In this document: piece after piece, positions 15,835-23,892 of the stretch
Layout: every line of letters starts with the position of its first letter
Numbering within the stretch: the stretch's first letter is position 1
Assembly (NCBI GenBank): GCA_031552535.1
Contig: JAVBMJ010000044.1
Location: forward strand, 1 to 28,905
Reading direction: 5' to 3'
Length of the DNA stretch: 28,905 nt
DNA from: JAVBMJ01 sp031552535
Lineage (GTDB): Bacteria; Bacteroidota; Bacteroidia; Bacteroidales; Rikenellaceae
Position numbers and translations under genes: made by a program
Notes under the pieces: generated by a model
Database searches by the model: none
What the model saw: the letters and a program-made list of their open reading frames with translations, nothing else
Told to the model about the DNA's origin: nothing

Positions 15835-16538
15835 ACGTTCTGGCAGGTTTTGCGTTCCAGCTTTTCGATGGCCGGAATAAATATGCTGTCTTCCACGGCA
15901 TTGTGCGAGGCGAGGTCCTGGGCGCAATTGATCACATCAAACAGGATACCGTTGATCTCGTTGGTGCTCGGGGCGGCGTAATACTTGATGAGTATATTTT
16001 TGAACTCGTCCAACCTCGCCTCCACATGGTCGTGCTGGCGGCGGAAAATACCGATATTGTAATTGCTTTCCCGCTTGTTCCCCGCAAGCAGGCTGCGCAC
16101 ATAAGGAAAAACTACCGTTTCTTCATATTCCATGTGCTTTCCCACACCTGCGATATATTCGTCGAAATAGCGTATGATTGCTTTCGGCAAGTCGCCGGAG
16201 TCGCCTACCGCCGCCCCCAACCTGACCCTGATAGCAGGCAGGCGGAACCCGAGAAAGTAGTCATGTGAATTCTTCAGGTAACCCAGCAGGGCTTCCAAAG
16301 AGATTTTTCCTGTCGGAGGTGAAGATAAGGCTTCAGCCGATAGCAGATTCACAACGGCAAGAAAAGTATCAACGTCCACTCCGCTCCGGACGCACACCTC
16401 TCCTATATTCCTGTCGCCGAATCCCAGTCCGATTCCGAAACGGCTCATCACGAGCAGTACACGGTGATCGTCGCCAACAAGGGCGCTCATGCTGTCTGTA
16501 GCGGCGTATTTCCCGAACCTGTGCATATTGTTATCCAT
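15831..16538 (-). CDS. RIC/YtfE/ScdA-like hemerythrin-domain di-iron protein
   Basis: This encodes 235 residues from the ATG at 16538; the longer frame would run through a leader hairpin. Residues about 25-75 resemble the ScdA_N domain (SRFGIGLGFGDRNIGEVC), but the Cys-Cys pair usual there is missing. The hemerythrin domain follows with candidate iron ligands His92, His135 and Glu139 (HMEYEE), His169 or His171 (RRQHDHVE), and His212 and Glu216 (HNAVED). The spacing is very like that of E. coli YtfE. RIC proteins repair iron-sulfur centres after nitrosative or oxidative stress (family knowledge). It is cotranscribed and translationally coupled with the LuxR-type gene behind it. Confidence 0.85.
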   Translation of the reverse strand: MDNNMHRFGKYAATDSMSALVGDDHRVLLVMSRFGIGLGFGDRNIGEVCVRSGVDVDTFLAVVNLLSAEALSSPPTGKISLEALLGYLKNSHDYFLGFRLPAIRVRLGAAVGDSGDLPKAIIRYFDEYIAGVGKHMEYEETVVFPYVRSLLAGNKRESNYNIGIFRRQHDHVEARLDEFKNILIKYYAAPSTNEINGILFDVINCAQDLASHNAVEDSIFIPAIEKLERKTCQNV

Positions 16539-16573
16539 TTGACCGCTCAAATTTAATATAAATTGTGAAAATA

Positions 16574-16604
16574 AGGGCCTGCAGCACGACCGGCCGCAGG
16601 CCCT
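16574..16604 (-). terminator. Attenuator-like leader hairpin before the RIC-like gene
   Basis: AGGGCCTGC (16574-16582) pairs with GCAGGCCCT (16596-16604). On the minus strand the stem is followed by TTATTTT. Because the promoter at 16631-16661 lies upstream of it, the hairpin falls inside the leader and could cause conditional termination. Confidence 0.5.
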
Positions 16605-16630
16605 CGGGTCTATCATGATGGCTTACGGCA

Positions 16631-16661
16631 CAAAAGTAGGCGATATCCGCATGACGGCAAA
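16631..16661 (-). promoter_or_regulatory. Consensus promoter of the RIC-like/LuxR operon
   Basis: On the minus strand, TTTG (16661-16658), 19 bases, then TACTTTTG (16638-16631) match the Bacteroidota primary sigma consensus TTTG-N19-TAnnTTTG exactly. The leader is about 86 bases. Confidence 0.8.
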
Positions 16662-16830
16662 TACCGCGAAGTAGGTATATTCCTGCGTAGCCTAATCTGT
16701 TTCTATTGTGCCGGCAATTATCGTCCGGACGGGTCGGGAAACAGGCTCCGGACGTATGGAATCAGTCAGGTTTTCCTAAATAATGGCATATTGTTGTTAC
16801 AGCGGGGAGGGATTATACCGATATCTGACG

Positions 16831-16862
16831 ATTGACCGTCCACAGGCCATGCGGTACTTTTG
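16831..16862 (+). promoter_or_regulatory. Promoter of the porin-imelysin-cytochrome operon
   Basis: ATTG (16831-16834), 20 bases, then TACTTTTG (16855-16862) give a near-consensus promoter. Transcription would start about 20 bases before the ATG at 16888, which excludes the earlier in-frame ATG at 16783. Confidence 0.7.
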
Positions 16863-16887
16863 TCTCCGGATTTTAGACAAAAAACCG

Positions 16888-18159
16888 ATGAGACCCAAAT
16901 TTATCATAACGCTGGCGGCCCTGGGGTGTTGTTTGCACCTCTCCGCCCGGCAGGATACCACGCGGAACGACAGTGGGGACGGATATGAAAAATTCCGTGC
17001 CGGCAGTTACGGCGAGATGCTTTACCAGCGTATGGACTACGGCGCCGACAGGTTCAACTATAAAGACGGAGCCCAACCGCAGAAGCGCGGACAGATCTCG
17101 ATTCCGCGTATGATTCTGGCTTTCGATTACAAATTCGATCCCACATGGATCCTCTCGGCGGAGATCGAATTCGAATACGGCGGCACAGGCATGGCTCGCG
17201 AACTCGAATACGACGAAGGCGGCGAGTACGAGACCGAACTTGAAAAGGGCGGCGAGGTGGCGCTCGAACAATTCCACCTTACCAAACGCTTCGGCCGCGC
17301 CTTTCAGTTACGTTTCGGCCACATGATCGTGCCGGTGGGGCTGACCAATGCCCACCACGAACCGGTCAACTTCTTCGGTACCACACGGCCCGAGGGCGAT
17401 ATGACTATCATCCCATGCACGTGGCACGAGACCGGTCTGGCGTTGTTAGGTGATTTCATGGGCTTTCACTACGAAGCGATGGTGGTGGCAGGGCTCGACC
17501 CCAACGGGTTCAGTTCGCGTTACTGGATACAGAAAGGCAAGCAGGGACTGTTCGAGGGTGACAACATGAACTCTCCCGCGTTGGCGGGCCGCATAGAATA
17601 CAACGGGGTGGAGGATCTGCGCATCGGGGTATCGGCCTATTGGGGCAACACGGCGTCCAACACCTCGAAAGCCAACAAAATGAAGGGACTGAAAGGCGAA
17701 GTGACCATCTTCTCGGGCGACGTACAGTACCGGTCGACCGACTTTATCTTCCGTGCCAACGTCCTGTGGGGCAACCTTTCGGACAGCTACGACATCTCGC
17801 GCATCAATTACTCCATGCCCAAAGCGGCAGGCTATCCCCGCACACCAGTGGCACAAAACGCGCTGAACTATTACGCCGAAGCAGGCTACAACGTCCTCTC
17901 GCTGTTCGGACTGCCGGGAAAACTCTTACCGTTCGTGCGCTATGAGTACTACAACCCGATGGAGAAGACCGAAAGGGGAGTGCAGGCCGAACCGCGCAAC
18001 GAATGCCGGCTTCTCACGGCGGGGATCAACTATTTTCCGCTTCCGAACCTGGTCCTTAAAGCCGACTACAGCGTTCGCCGTGTGGGCGGTGGCGACTTCA
18101 ACAACGAGAACACGTTCGGCGTCTCGGCCGGATACGTGGTATGGTTCTCACATAAATAA
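16888..18159 (+). CDS. OprP/OprO-type outer-membrane porin
   Basis: This encodes 423 residues with a signal peptide (MRPKFIITLAALGCCLHLSA). Early strands such as RMILAFDYKFDPTWILSAEI, then LRFGHMIVPVGLTNAHHEP and FFGTTRPEG, match the phosphate/pyrophosphate-porin superfamily pattern, in which strand-forming stretches alternate with loops and a GxxxxPxG(L/F) motif follows a basic-polar strand. It is the first gene of a seven-gene operon that contains a second porin of the same type (20786-22018). Substrate cannot be read from sequence; the neighbours suggest metal ions or small chelates rather than phosphate (inference). Confidence 0.8.
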   Translation: MRPKFIITLAALGCCLHLSARQDTTRNDSGDGYEKFRAGSYGEMLYQRMDYGADRFNYKDGAQPQKRGQISIPRMILAFDYKFDPTWILSAEIEFEYGGTGMARELEYDEGGEYETELEKGGEVALEQFHLTKRFGRAFQLRFGHMIVPVGLTNAHHEPVNFFGTTRPEGDMTIIPCTWHETGLALLGDFMGFHYEAMVVAGLDPNGFSSRYWIQKGKQGLFEGDNMNSPALAGRIEYNGVEDLRIGVSAYWGNTASNTSKANKMKGLKGEVTIFSGDVQYRSTDFIFRANVLWGNLSDSYDISRINYSMPKAAGYPRTPVAQNALNYYAEAGYNVLSLFGLPGKLLPFVRYEYYNPMEKTERGVQAEPRNECRLLTAGINYFPLPNLVLKADYSVRRVGGGDFNNENTFGVSAGYVVWFSHK

Positions 18160-18190
18160 CCTGTTTTTAGTAACTTAAAAATTAATAAAG

Positions 18191-19333
18191 ATGAAAAGTT
18201 TTCGAATGACGATCAAGGGTGTTATAATGGCCGTAATGGCTGCGGGGGCAATAGCCTGCAGCGACAGTGTGAACGACGACGAGGATGATGGGACCGATTA
18301 CGACTACACGGCGCTTATCGACAACTATGTGGATAACGTCGTGATACCTACCTATGCCGACATGAAAGACAACGCATGGATATTGCTCGAAAAGGTGAAT
18401 GCTTACAATGCCAGCCAGTCGCAGGCCAATCTAAATGCGGTATGCACTGCATGGCTCGATGTGCGCGCGCCCTGGGAACTTAGCGAGGCATTCCTCTACG
18501 GCCCGTGTGGCGAGAACGGTCTGAATGTCGACCCCAATATCGACACATGGCCTTTCGACGAGGCGGGACTTTCGCAGATACTCGGCAGTTCCGACGCCCT
18601 GAGTGTTGCCGCAGTGAGCGGCTACAACGAGACCCTGCGTGGTTACCATACCATAGAGTACCTGATATTCAGGGATGGAGCCCCCAGGACAACCCAACTT
18701 ACCGCCCGCGAGCTCCAATACCTCGTATCAGCAACCACGGTACTCACCTACGACTGCATCCGGGTGTGGGCCGCATGGCACGGCATGAGCGGCATCGGCA
18801 GCAAGGACCTGGGTGCTATCAATGCCATGAAAGCGATTGGATATTGGGATGTGGAGTCGTTCTACCCGTCGGGCAGCTACGCCTCGACATTCAAAGGGGC
18901 CAAAAACCCGTATTCCTCACATTCAAACGTGGTTGAGGAGATCATAGACGGTTGTATCGACATCGCCTCGGAGGTGGCGGAAGGCAAGATCGACACCCCT
19001 TACAAGGACGGCGTGGCATATGTCGAATCGCGCTATGCCTGGAATTCGCTGGTCGATTTCACCGACAACATCCGGGGTATCCGCAACGCTTACTACGGCA
19101 CGCGCGACAACACAATGGCCGAAGAGTCGCTCGCCTCTTTCGTACGTTCACAGCCGGGCGGCGAGGCGATCCACAGCCAGATCGTGGCAGCCATGAATAA
19201 TGCGATAACGAAGATCGGGGCCATCCCCTATCCGTTCACCAACAACCTGGGCGCAGGCACACAGATCGAAGCGGCTGTCACAGCCTGCTCGGATGTGGAA
19301 TCGGCCTTTCTGAAGATCAAAACCCTGATGTAA
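18191..19333 (+). CDS. Imelysin-family (EfeO/IrpA-type) lipoprotein
   Basis: This encodes 380 residues. The signal peptide has a lipobox-like AIAC (Cys23), followed by an acidic SDSVNDDEDDGTD stretch that may be a surface-export signal. The signature GxHxxE is GYHTIE (Gly151, His153, Glu156), and it is preceded by APWELSEAFLYGP and DTWPFD as in imelysins, which are two-fold helical bundles implicated in iron or other metal binding. It starts 31 bases after the porin and is followed after 10 bases by the di-heme gene. Imelysin next to a DUF1111-type oxidoreductase is a recurrent pairing in Gram-negative bacteria (family knowledge). Confidence 0.9.
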   Translation: MKSFRMTIKGVIMAVMAAGAIACSDSVNDDEDDGTDYDYTALIDNYVDNVVIPTYADMKDNAWILLEKVNAYNASQSQANLNAVCTAWLDVRAPWELSEAFLYGPCGENGLNVDPNIDTWPFDEAGLSQILGSSDALSVAAVSGYNETLRGYHTIEYLIFRDGAPRTTQLTARELQYLVSATTVLTYDCIRVWAAWHGMSGIGSKDLGAINAMKAIGYWDVESFYPSGSYASTFKGAKNPYSSHSNVVEEIIDGCIDIASEVAEGKIDTPYKDGVAYVESRYAWNSLVDFTDNIRGIRNAYYGTRDNTMAEESLASFVRSQPGGEAIHSQIVAAMNNAITKIGAIPYPFTNNLGAGTQIEAAVTACSDVESAFLKIKTLM

Positions 19334-19343
19334 TACGGCCGGC

Positions 19344-20777
19344 ATGTTTCACAGGTATAAATCTCTTTGCATCCGCAGTGCAAAGCTCCTTCCGGGGCTT
19401 TGCACTTTGGCGTATCTGGCGGGATGCGGCAAGATAGACCATGATCCGGTCCTCAAACCTAACGGTAAAGCTGCCAGGGACGCCGAACTGTCGGCGGGCA
19501 CATCCACGGTGTTTGTCGCCACAAGCAAGGCCTACGACAATCCGGCTCCGTGGGTTACGGGCGCGATGGTCTCCCGCTTCAACCTCGGCGATATGGCCTA
19601 CCACAACCCGCGTGTCAGCGGCGAGGGACAGGAAGGCGGACTCGGGCCGGTGTATGCCGGTTTCTCATGTGGCAGCTGCCATCGTAACGCGGGCCGCACA
19701 CGCCCCACACTATGGAGCGAGGGCGGATCGGGCTCGTACGGTTTTTCGTCGCACCTGGTCTACATTGCCCGCAAAAATGGCTCGTATTACAAGAATTATG
19801 GTCGCGTACTCCACGACCAGGCCATTTACGGTTCGCATGCCGAGGGTAAACTTAGTGTAACCTACACCGAAAAGCAATACAGTTTTCCCGACGGCGAAAC
19901 CTATTCGCTTATGACGCCCCATTATACCGTTTCGGAGTGGTATGCCGGCAAGATTCCCGTCGAAGACCTGCTGGTGAGCGTGCGCATCCCGTTGCGCCAC
20001 GTGGGCATGGGACAGATTATGTCGCTCGACACAGATGAGTTGCTGCAACTCGCCGCCCGGAGCAACTACCCCGAATACGGCATCAGCGGCAAACTCAACT
20101 ATATCACCGAGCGCGGCAAGACCTATATCGGCGTCTCCGGCAACAAGGCCCAGCACGCCGACCTGACCGTAGAACTGGGCTTCTCATCGGACATGGGCGT
20201 GACAAACGACCGCTTTCCCGAAGAGGTGTCGCACGGCCAGAGCCAGATTGCCGGCTATTCGCACTATGGCATCCAGATCACCACCCGCGAGATGGAAAAC
20301 GTCGACCTGTATATGCACAGTCTGGGAGTCCCGGCCCGCCGCAACGTGACCGGCGAGGCGGTGCTGCGCGGTGAAAAAGCTTTCTATAAGGCCAAGTGCC
20401 AGCTTTGCCATACACCCACGTTGCACACGCGCCCCGAGGCGACCATCCTGCTCAACGGCACCCGCCTGCCGTGGCTATCGAGCCAGGTGATCCATCCCTA
20501 TTCCGATTTCCTGCTTCACGACATGGGCCTCGAACTGGCCGACGGGCTAAAAGCGGGCCTTGCCGACGGCGACGAGTGGCGCACAACCCCGCTATGGGGT
20601 GTGGGATTGCAGGAGAGGGTCAACGGACACACCTATTTTCTGCACGACGGCCGCGCCCGCAACCTCGTCGAGGCAATCATGTGGCATGGCGGCGAAGGGG
20701 CGGTATCCCGCGAACTTTTCCGTCGCATGCCCAAAACGGAGCGCGACGATCTGATCACATTCCTCCAATCCTTATAA
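19344..20777 (+). CDS. Di-heme oxidoreductase (DUF1111-type 'thiol oxidoreductase') lipoprotein
   Basis: This encodes 477 residues. The signal peptide has lipobox LAGC (Cys28). There are two c-type heme sites: CGSCH at 109-113 and CQLCH at 352-356. The sequence GLGPVYAGFSCGSCHRNAGR near the first site and HDGRARNLVEAIMWHGGEG near the end are characteristic of this family, which is distantly related to MauG/cytochrome c peroxidases. It would act in the periplasm or at the outer membrane as an electron-transfer or redox enzyme whose physiological substrate is poorly defined. It lies 10 bases after the imelysin gene and 8 bases before the second porin. Heme attachment is presumably carried out by the CcsBA encoded at the end of the operon. 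Confidence 0.9.
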   Translation: MFHRYKSLCIRSAKLLPGLCTLAYLAGCGKIDHDPVLKPNGKAARDAELSAGTSTVFVATSKAYDNPAPWVTGAMVSRFNLGDMAYHNPRVSGEGQEGGLGPVYAGFSCGSCHRNAGRTRPTLWSEGGSGSYGFSSHLVYIARKNGSYYKNYGRVLHDQAIYGSHAEGKLSVTYTEKQYSFPDGETYSLMTPHYTVSEWYAGKIPVEDLLVSVRIPLRHVGMGQIMSLDTDELLQLAARSNYPEYGISGKLNYITERGKTYIGVSGNKAQHADLTVELGFSSDMGVTNDRFPEEVSHGQSQIAGYSHYGIQITTREMENVDLYMHSLGVPARRNVTGEAVLRGEKAFYKAKCQLCHTPTLHTRPEATILLNGTRLPWLSSQVIHPYSDFLLHDMGLELADGLKAGLADGDEWRTTPLWGVGLQERVNGHTYFLHDGRARNLVEAIMWHGGEGAVSRELFRRMPKTERDDLITFLQSL

Positions 20778-20785
20778 TCCCAAAA

Positions 20786-22018
20786 ATGAAACCTGTTTTC
20801 AAAATAATACCTGCATTCCTTTTTGTGACGGTAACCGCAACCGCGCAGACCGCGCCTCAGGTCGACGATAAATATGTGTCGAGCGGGGTCGTCGACCTAA
20901 ACGATAAAAAAGGCATCGCGTTCTCCTCCCGGGCTGGCGACTTCCTCTTCAAACCCTACACTCTGGTGCAGACATCGGCCAAATTCAACTACTACGACGA
21001 TGAAGGCATCGACCTGGCCGACCAGGACCGGGTGGCCAACAGCGGCTTCGAGATCGGCAACGCCATACTCGGCTTCTCGGGCAAGGCGTTCGACATCGTT
21101 ACGTTCAACATGGCCATCAACGCCGCCAAGAGCGGTGGAGCCCTGTTGCAGCAGGCATGGTTCGATATCAACATGCGCGACCAACTGCGTGTGAGAGCGG
21201 GGAAATTCAAAACCCCATTCTCGCAGGCCTATCTGGTGAATCTCGGTGAAACTCTTTTTCCGGTGCCGCCCCCGTCGTTTACCACGTCGGTGAACATCAA
21301 CGAGTCGATCAACGCAGTCAACCCCTCGCCGGCTACGGGATTCGACCTGGGAGTACAGCTCCACGGCCTGCTTCGCAATAAATGGGACTACCGCATAGGG
21401 GTGTTCAACGGCACTGGCATCGACGTGAACGCAGCCAGAAAAACGATGAGCGACGAATACCGGAATGTGCCTTCGCTGCTCTACTGCGCCCGCATTGCTT
21501 TCATGCCCAAAGGCGTTATGCCAGCCCATCAGGGTGATCCGGACGACCTGAACAACAATAAACTGTTGATGGCTCTGTCGGGATCCTATAATGTCGAGGC
21601 TAATTGGGAGAGCAGCAACGACCTGCGCGTGGGGGCCGAATTCGCATGGCTCCATAAGCGGCTCTACATCGGCGCCGAAGCCTATTGGATGCAGATGAGG
21701 TACACCGCCCGCCAGCGTAACATCCGCGAACCCTACAACTTCCCCGGCGGCTATGTGCAGGCCGGTTATTTTGTGACCAAAACGCTGCAAGCCGCCTTGC
21801 GCTACGACTACATGGACCGCAACTCAACCTCCGAGCAGGGATCGGTCAACATGCCCGCCGCGGGCCTGAACTGGTATGCTCTGCGTTCGAACCTAAAACT
21901 GCAGGCCATGTACCAGTACACCGGGCGCTGGGGCCACCACGACCAGGAGGCGCGCGACCGCGACGACTTGGGTCTGGCCCAACACGCCGTGACGGTCATG
22001 ATGCAGTTTTCATTCTAA
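20786..22018 (+). CDS. Second OprP/OprO-type porin
   Basis: This encodes 410 residues from the ATG at 20786, which starts a signal peptide (MKPVFKIIPAFLFVTVTATA); the long upstream extension in this frame overlaps the di-heme gene and is not real. Strand patterns such as FDIVTFNMAINAAKSGGALL, then RVRAGKFKTPFS and TGFDLGVQLHG, then FNGTGID, are typical of phosphate-selective porin O/P proteins. It ends in Phe. With the porin at 16888 it brackets the imelysin/di-heme pair, so the operon encodes two related pores rather than a TonB receptor. Confidence 0.85.
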   Translation: MKPVFKIIPAFLFVTVTATAQTAPQVDDKYVSSGVVDLNDKKGIAFSSRAGDFLFKPYTLVQTSAKFNYYDDEGIDLADQDRVANSGFEIGNAILGFSGKAFDIVTFNMAINAAKSGGALLQQAWFDINMRDQLRVRAGKFKTPFSQAYLVNLGETLFPVPPPSFTTSVNINESINAVNPSPATGFDLGVQLHGLLRNKWDYRIGVFNGTGIDVNAARKTMSDEYRNVPSLLYCARIAFMPKGVMPAHQGDPDDLNNNKLLMALSGSYNVEANWESSNDLRVGAEFAWLHKRLYIGAEAYWMQMRYTARQRNIREPYNFPGGYVQAGYFVTKTLQAALRYDYMDRNSTSEQGSVNMPAAGLNWYALRSNLKLQAMYQYTGRWGHHDQEARDRDDLGLAQHAVTVMMQFSF

Positions 22019-22031
22019 TCCCCGTCTGCCA

Positions 22032-22733
22032 ATGAAACGCTGTTTTATAATCGTATGCGCATCGGCGGCGCTTGCCATGGTTTCGTGCGACAGCGGTGAT
22101 ATATATCCCGTCCCGGCGCAGGAGTCTGAACGCAGGGTGGAGGCCACATTCACATTCGAAGGGCTGGACGCCTATCCCGAGAGCGAATATTACCGGCTTG
22201 TACTGGCCGCCTTCGGGGCGCAGGGTCAATACCCGCTGGCATTCATCCCGGTACTGAAGCCCGCCGGGGGAACGACCGAGGTCTCGCTGCCCAACGTACC
22301 CGACGATGCCGCCATAGTTTCGTTATCGCTGCTTGACAAAAGCAAAAAACTGATTTGCCATTTCTACACCTACCCTGTCGATGGCATGGGTGAACAAACT
22401 CTGTCCCTGCCCCAACAAACCGTCGCCCTGAATAGCTACGGCAGGGTGCAGCAGCAGGTATTTACGACAAAATGTATCGCCTGCCACGGCGGCAGCGACA
22501 TCGTGGCGCGGGGGCTCAACCTTACCGCGGGGCACAGCCATGCGGCGCTGGTAAATGCCGCTTCCAAAAAAAACAGCGCATGGAAGCTCGCCCTGCCGGG
22601 CAGTCCCTCTAACAGTTTTATAATAAAAGCATTGACCGAACCCGGCATACTCTCGACCGACCATACCGAAATTGCCAAAGAGGACGACGTAAACCTGCTC
22701 CGGTCCTGGATCACAGGCGGGTGTAATGAATAA
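22032..22733 (+). CDS. Mono-heme c-type cytochrome lipoprotein
   Basis: This encodes 233 residues. The signal peptide has lipobox MVSC (Cys19). The N-terminal half (about 35-130) looks like a beta-rich domain (RVEATFTFEGLDAYPESEYY). The C-terminal half holds one heme site, CIACH (148-152) in TTKCIACHGGSD, and a Met/His-containing tail with LLRSWITGGC. This resembles the short cytochrome modules annotated as c-type cytochrome or PSCyt-like domains. It is likely the electron-transfer partner of the di-heme protein. The stop overlaps the start of the next gene by eight bases. Confidence 0.8.
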   Translation: MKRCFIIVCASAALAMVSCDSGDIYPVPAQESERRVEATFTFEGLDAYPESEYYRLVLAAFGAQGQYPLAFIPVLKPAGGTTEVSLPNVPDDAAIVSLSLLDKSKKLICHFYTYPVDGMGEQTLSLPQQTVALNSYGRVQQQVFTTKCIACHGGSDIVARGLNLTAGHSHAALVNAASKKNSAWKLALPGSPSNSFIIKALTEPGILSTDHTEIAKEDDVNLLRSWITGGCNE

Positions 22734-23889
22734 AAAAGCCATGAGTTTCTCAAACAGAATACTGACATTCAGTAACGTAAGAATTGAAATAAGTTGCTTC
22801 AAAACAGAGGGAGGCATTTGCGAATATAATGCCATGCTGCACATCGTTGATGCAGGCGACCCGTTCGAAACGCAGTTGAGCTGCATGCGCTCAGCATATT
22901 TCTACCTGCTTTCGAACCTCGGATGCGAGGTTAGCCCTGTTTTCAGGCGCTATTTCCTGAGCGATGCCGCCAACCAGGAGGAACTTCTGCGGGCGGGAGA
23001 AATGATCTATCCCCCGTGCGCCACCTCGATAGTTCAGCAGCCACCGATGGACGGCAGTAAAATCGCACTTTGGGTCTATCTGTGCTCGGGAATCGACGTG
23101 GAGCCGGCAAAAGATGGTGTAACGGCAGTTCATAACGGCATGCGCCACATGTGGACAGCGGCCTGGAGCATTCCCGGAGGAGACTCCCACGTTCAGACCG
23201 GCGCTTTGCTGGAAAAATACGTAACCCGGTTGGGCCGTGAGGGCTGTACACTTCTCGACGACTGCATCCGCACATGGTTCTTTGTCCGCGATGTCGATGT
23301 GAACTACAAAGGGGTCGTCGAAGCACGCAGGGAAATTTTCCGCGCCCACGGTCTGACCGAAGAGAGCCATTACATCACCAGTACGGGCATCGAAGGGCGT
23401 TCGGCCGATTCCCGCGTGAGCGTGTCTATGGATGCTTACTCCGTTAAAGGCCTCCGGCCCGGGCAGCAACAATTCCTTTACGCTCCCACCCATCTCAACC
23501 CTACACACGAGTACGGGGTTACTTTCGAGCGCGGTGTGAGGGTGATCTACGGCGACCGCAGCCACATTTTTATATCGGGCACGGCCAGCATCGACAATCG
23601 CGGGGGGATAGTCGCCCCGGGAGAGATCGTCGCCCAGACCTGCAGGATGTTCGAAAACATCGAAGTGTTGCTGGCCGAAGCCGGAGCTACGATGGAAGAT
23701 GTGGCCCAAATGATCGTTTACCTGCGCGACGCGGCCGATTACCGGCGCGTCGAGACCATTGTCAGAGAGCGTTTCGGGCACATTCCCGGAGTGATCGTCC
23801 TCGCCCCGGTATGCCGTCCCGGCTGGCTTGTCGAAACAGAGTGCATAGCCATCAAACAGGAGTCCAATCCCGATTTTAAACCGTTCTGA
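22726..23889 (+). CDS. RidA/YjgF-fold two-domain protein, possibly chorismatase-like
   Basis: This encodes 387 residues. The C-terminal third has the RidA signature (HIFISGTASID, then EIVAQTCRMFENIEVLLAEAG and MIVYLRD, ending PGWLVETECIA). The middle section (IRTWFFVRDVD, then a TGIEG motif and HLNPTHEYGVTFERG) recalls the FkbO/XanB2 chorismatase-type proteins, which also combine two RidA-like halves. No signal peptide is present, so it is cytoplasmic, unlike the other products of the operon. Its role there is unclear: imine/enamine hydrolysis, or making a hydroxybenzoate-type compound from chorismate, would both be possible. A start at 22741 is an alternative. Four bases separate it from the ccsBA gene. 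Confidence 0.65.
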   Translation: MNKKAMSFSNRILTFSNVRIEISCFKTEGGICEYNAMLHIVDAGDPFETQLSCMRSAYFYLLSNLGCEVSPVFRRYFLSDAANQEELLRAGEMIYPPCATSIVQQPPMDGSKIALWVYLCSGIDVEPAKDGVTAVHNGMRHMWTAAWSIPGGDSHVQTGALLEKYVTRLGREGCTLLDDCIRTWFFVRDVDVNYKGVVEARREIFRAHGLTEESHYITSTGIEGRSADSRVSVSMDAYSVKGLRPGQQQFLYAPTHLNPTHEYGVTFERGVRVIYGDRSHIFISGTASIDNRGGIVAPGEIVAQTCRMFENIEVLLAEAGATMEDVAQMIVYLRDAADYRRVETIVRERFGHIPGVIVLAPVCRPGWLVETECIAIKQESNPDFKPF

Positions 23890-23892
23890 CCC

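Noticed and set aside
16831..16887. Operator of the AGGGTGAAAA type before the cytochrome operon
   Set aside because: No half-site was found near this promoter, so the operon is not a visible target of the kinase-regulator pair.
20396..20785. 130-codon upstream extension of the second porin
   Set aside because: It overlaps the di-heme gene in another frame, and a clear signal peptide starts at 20786.
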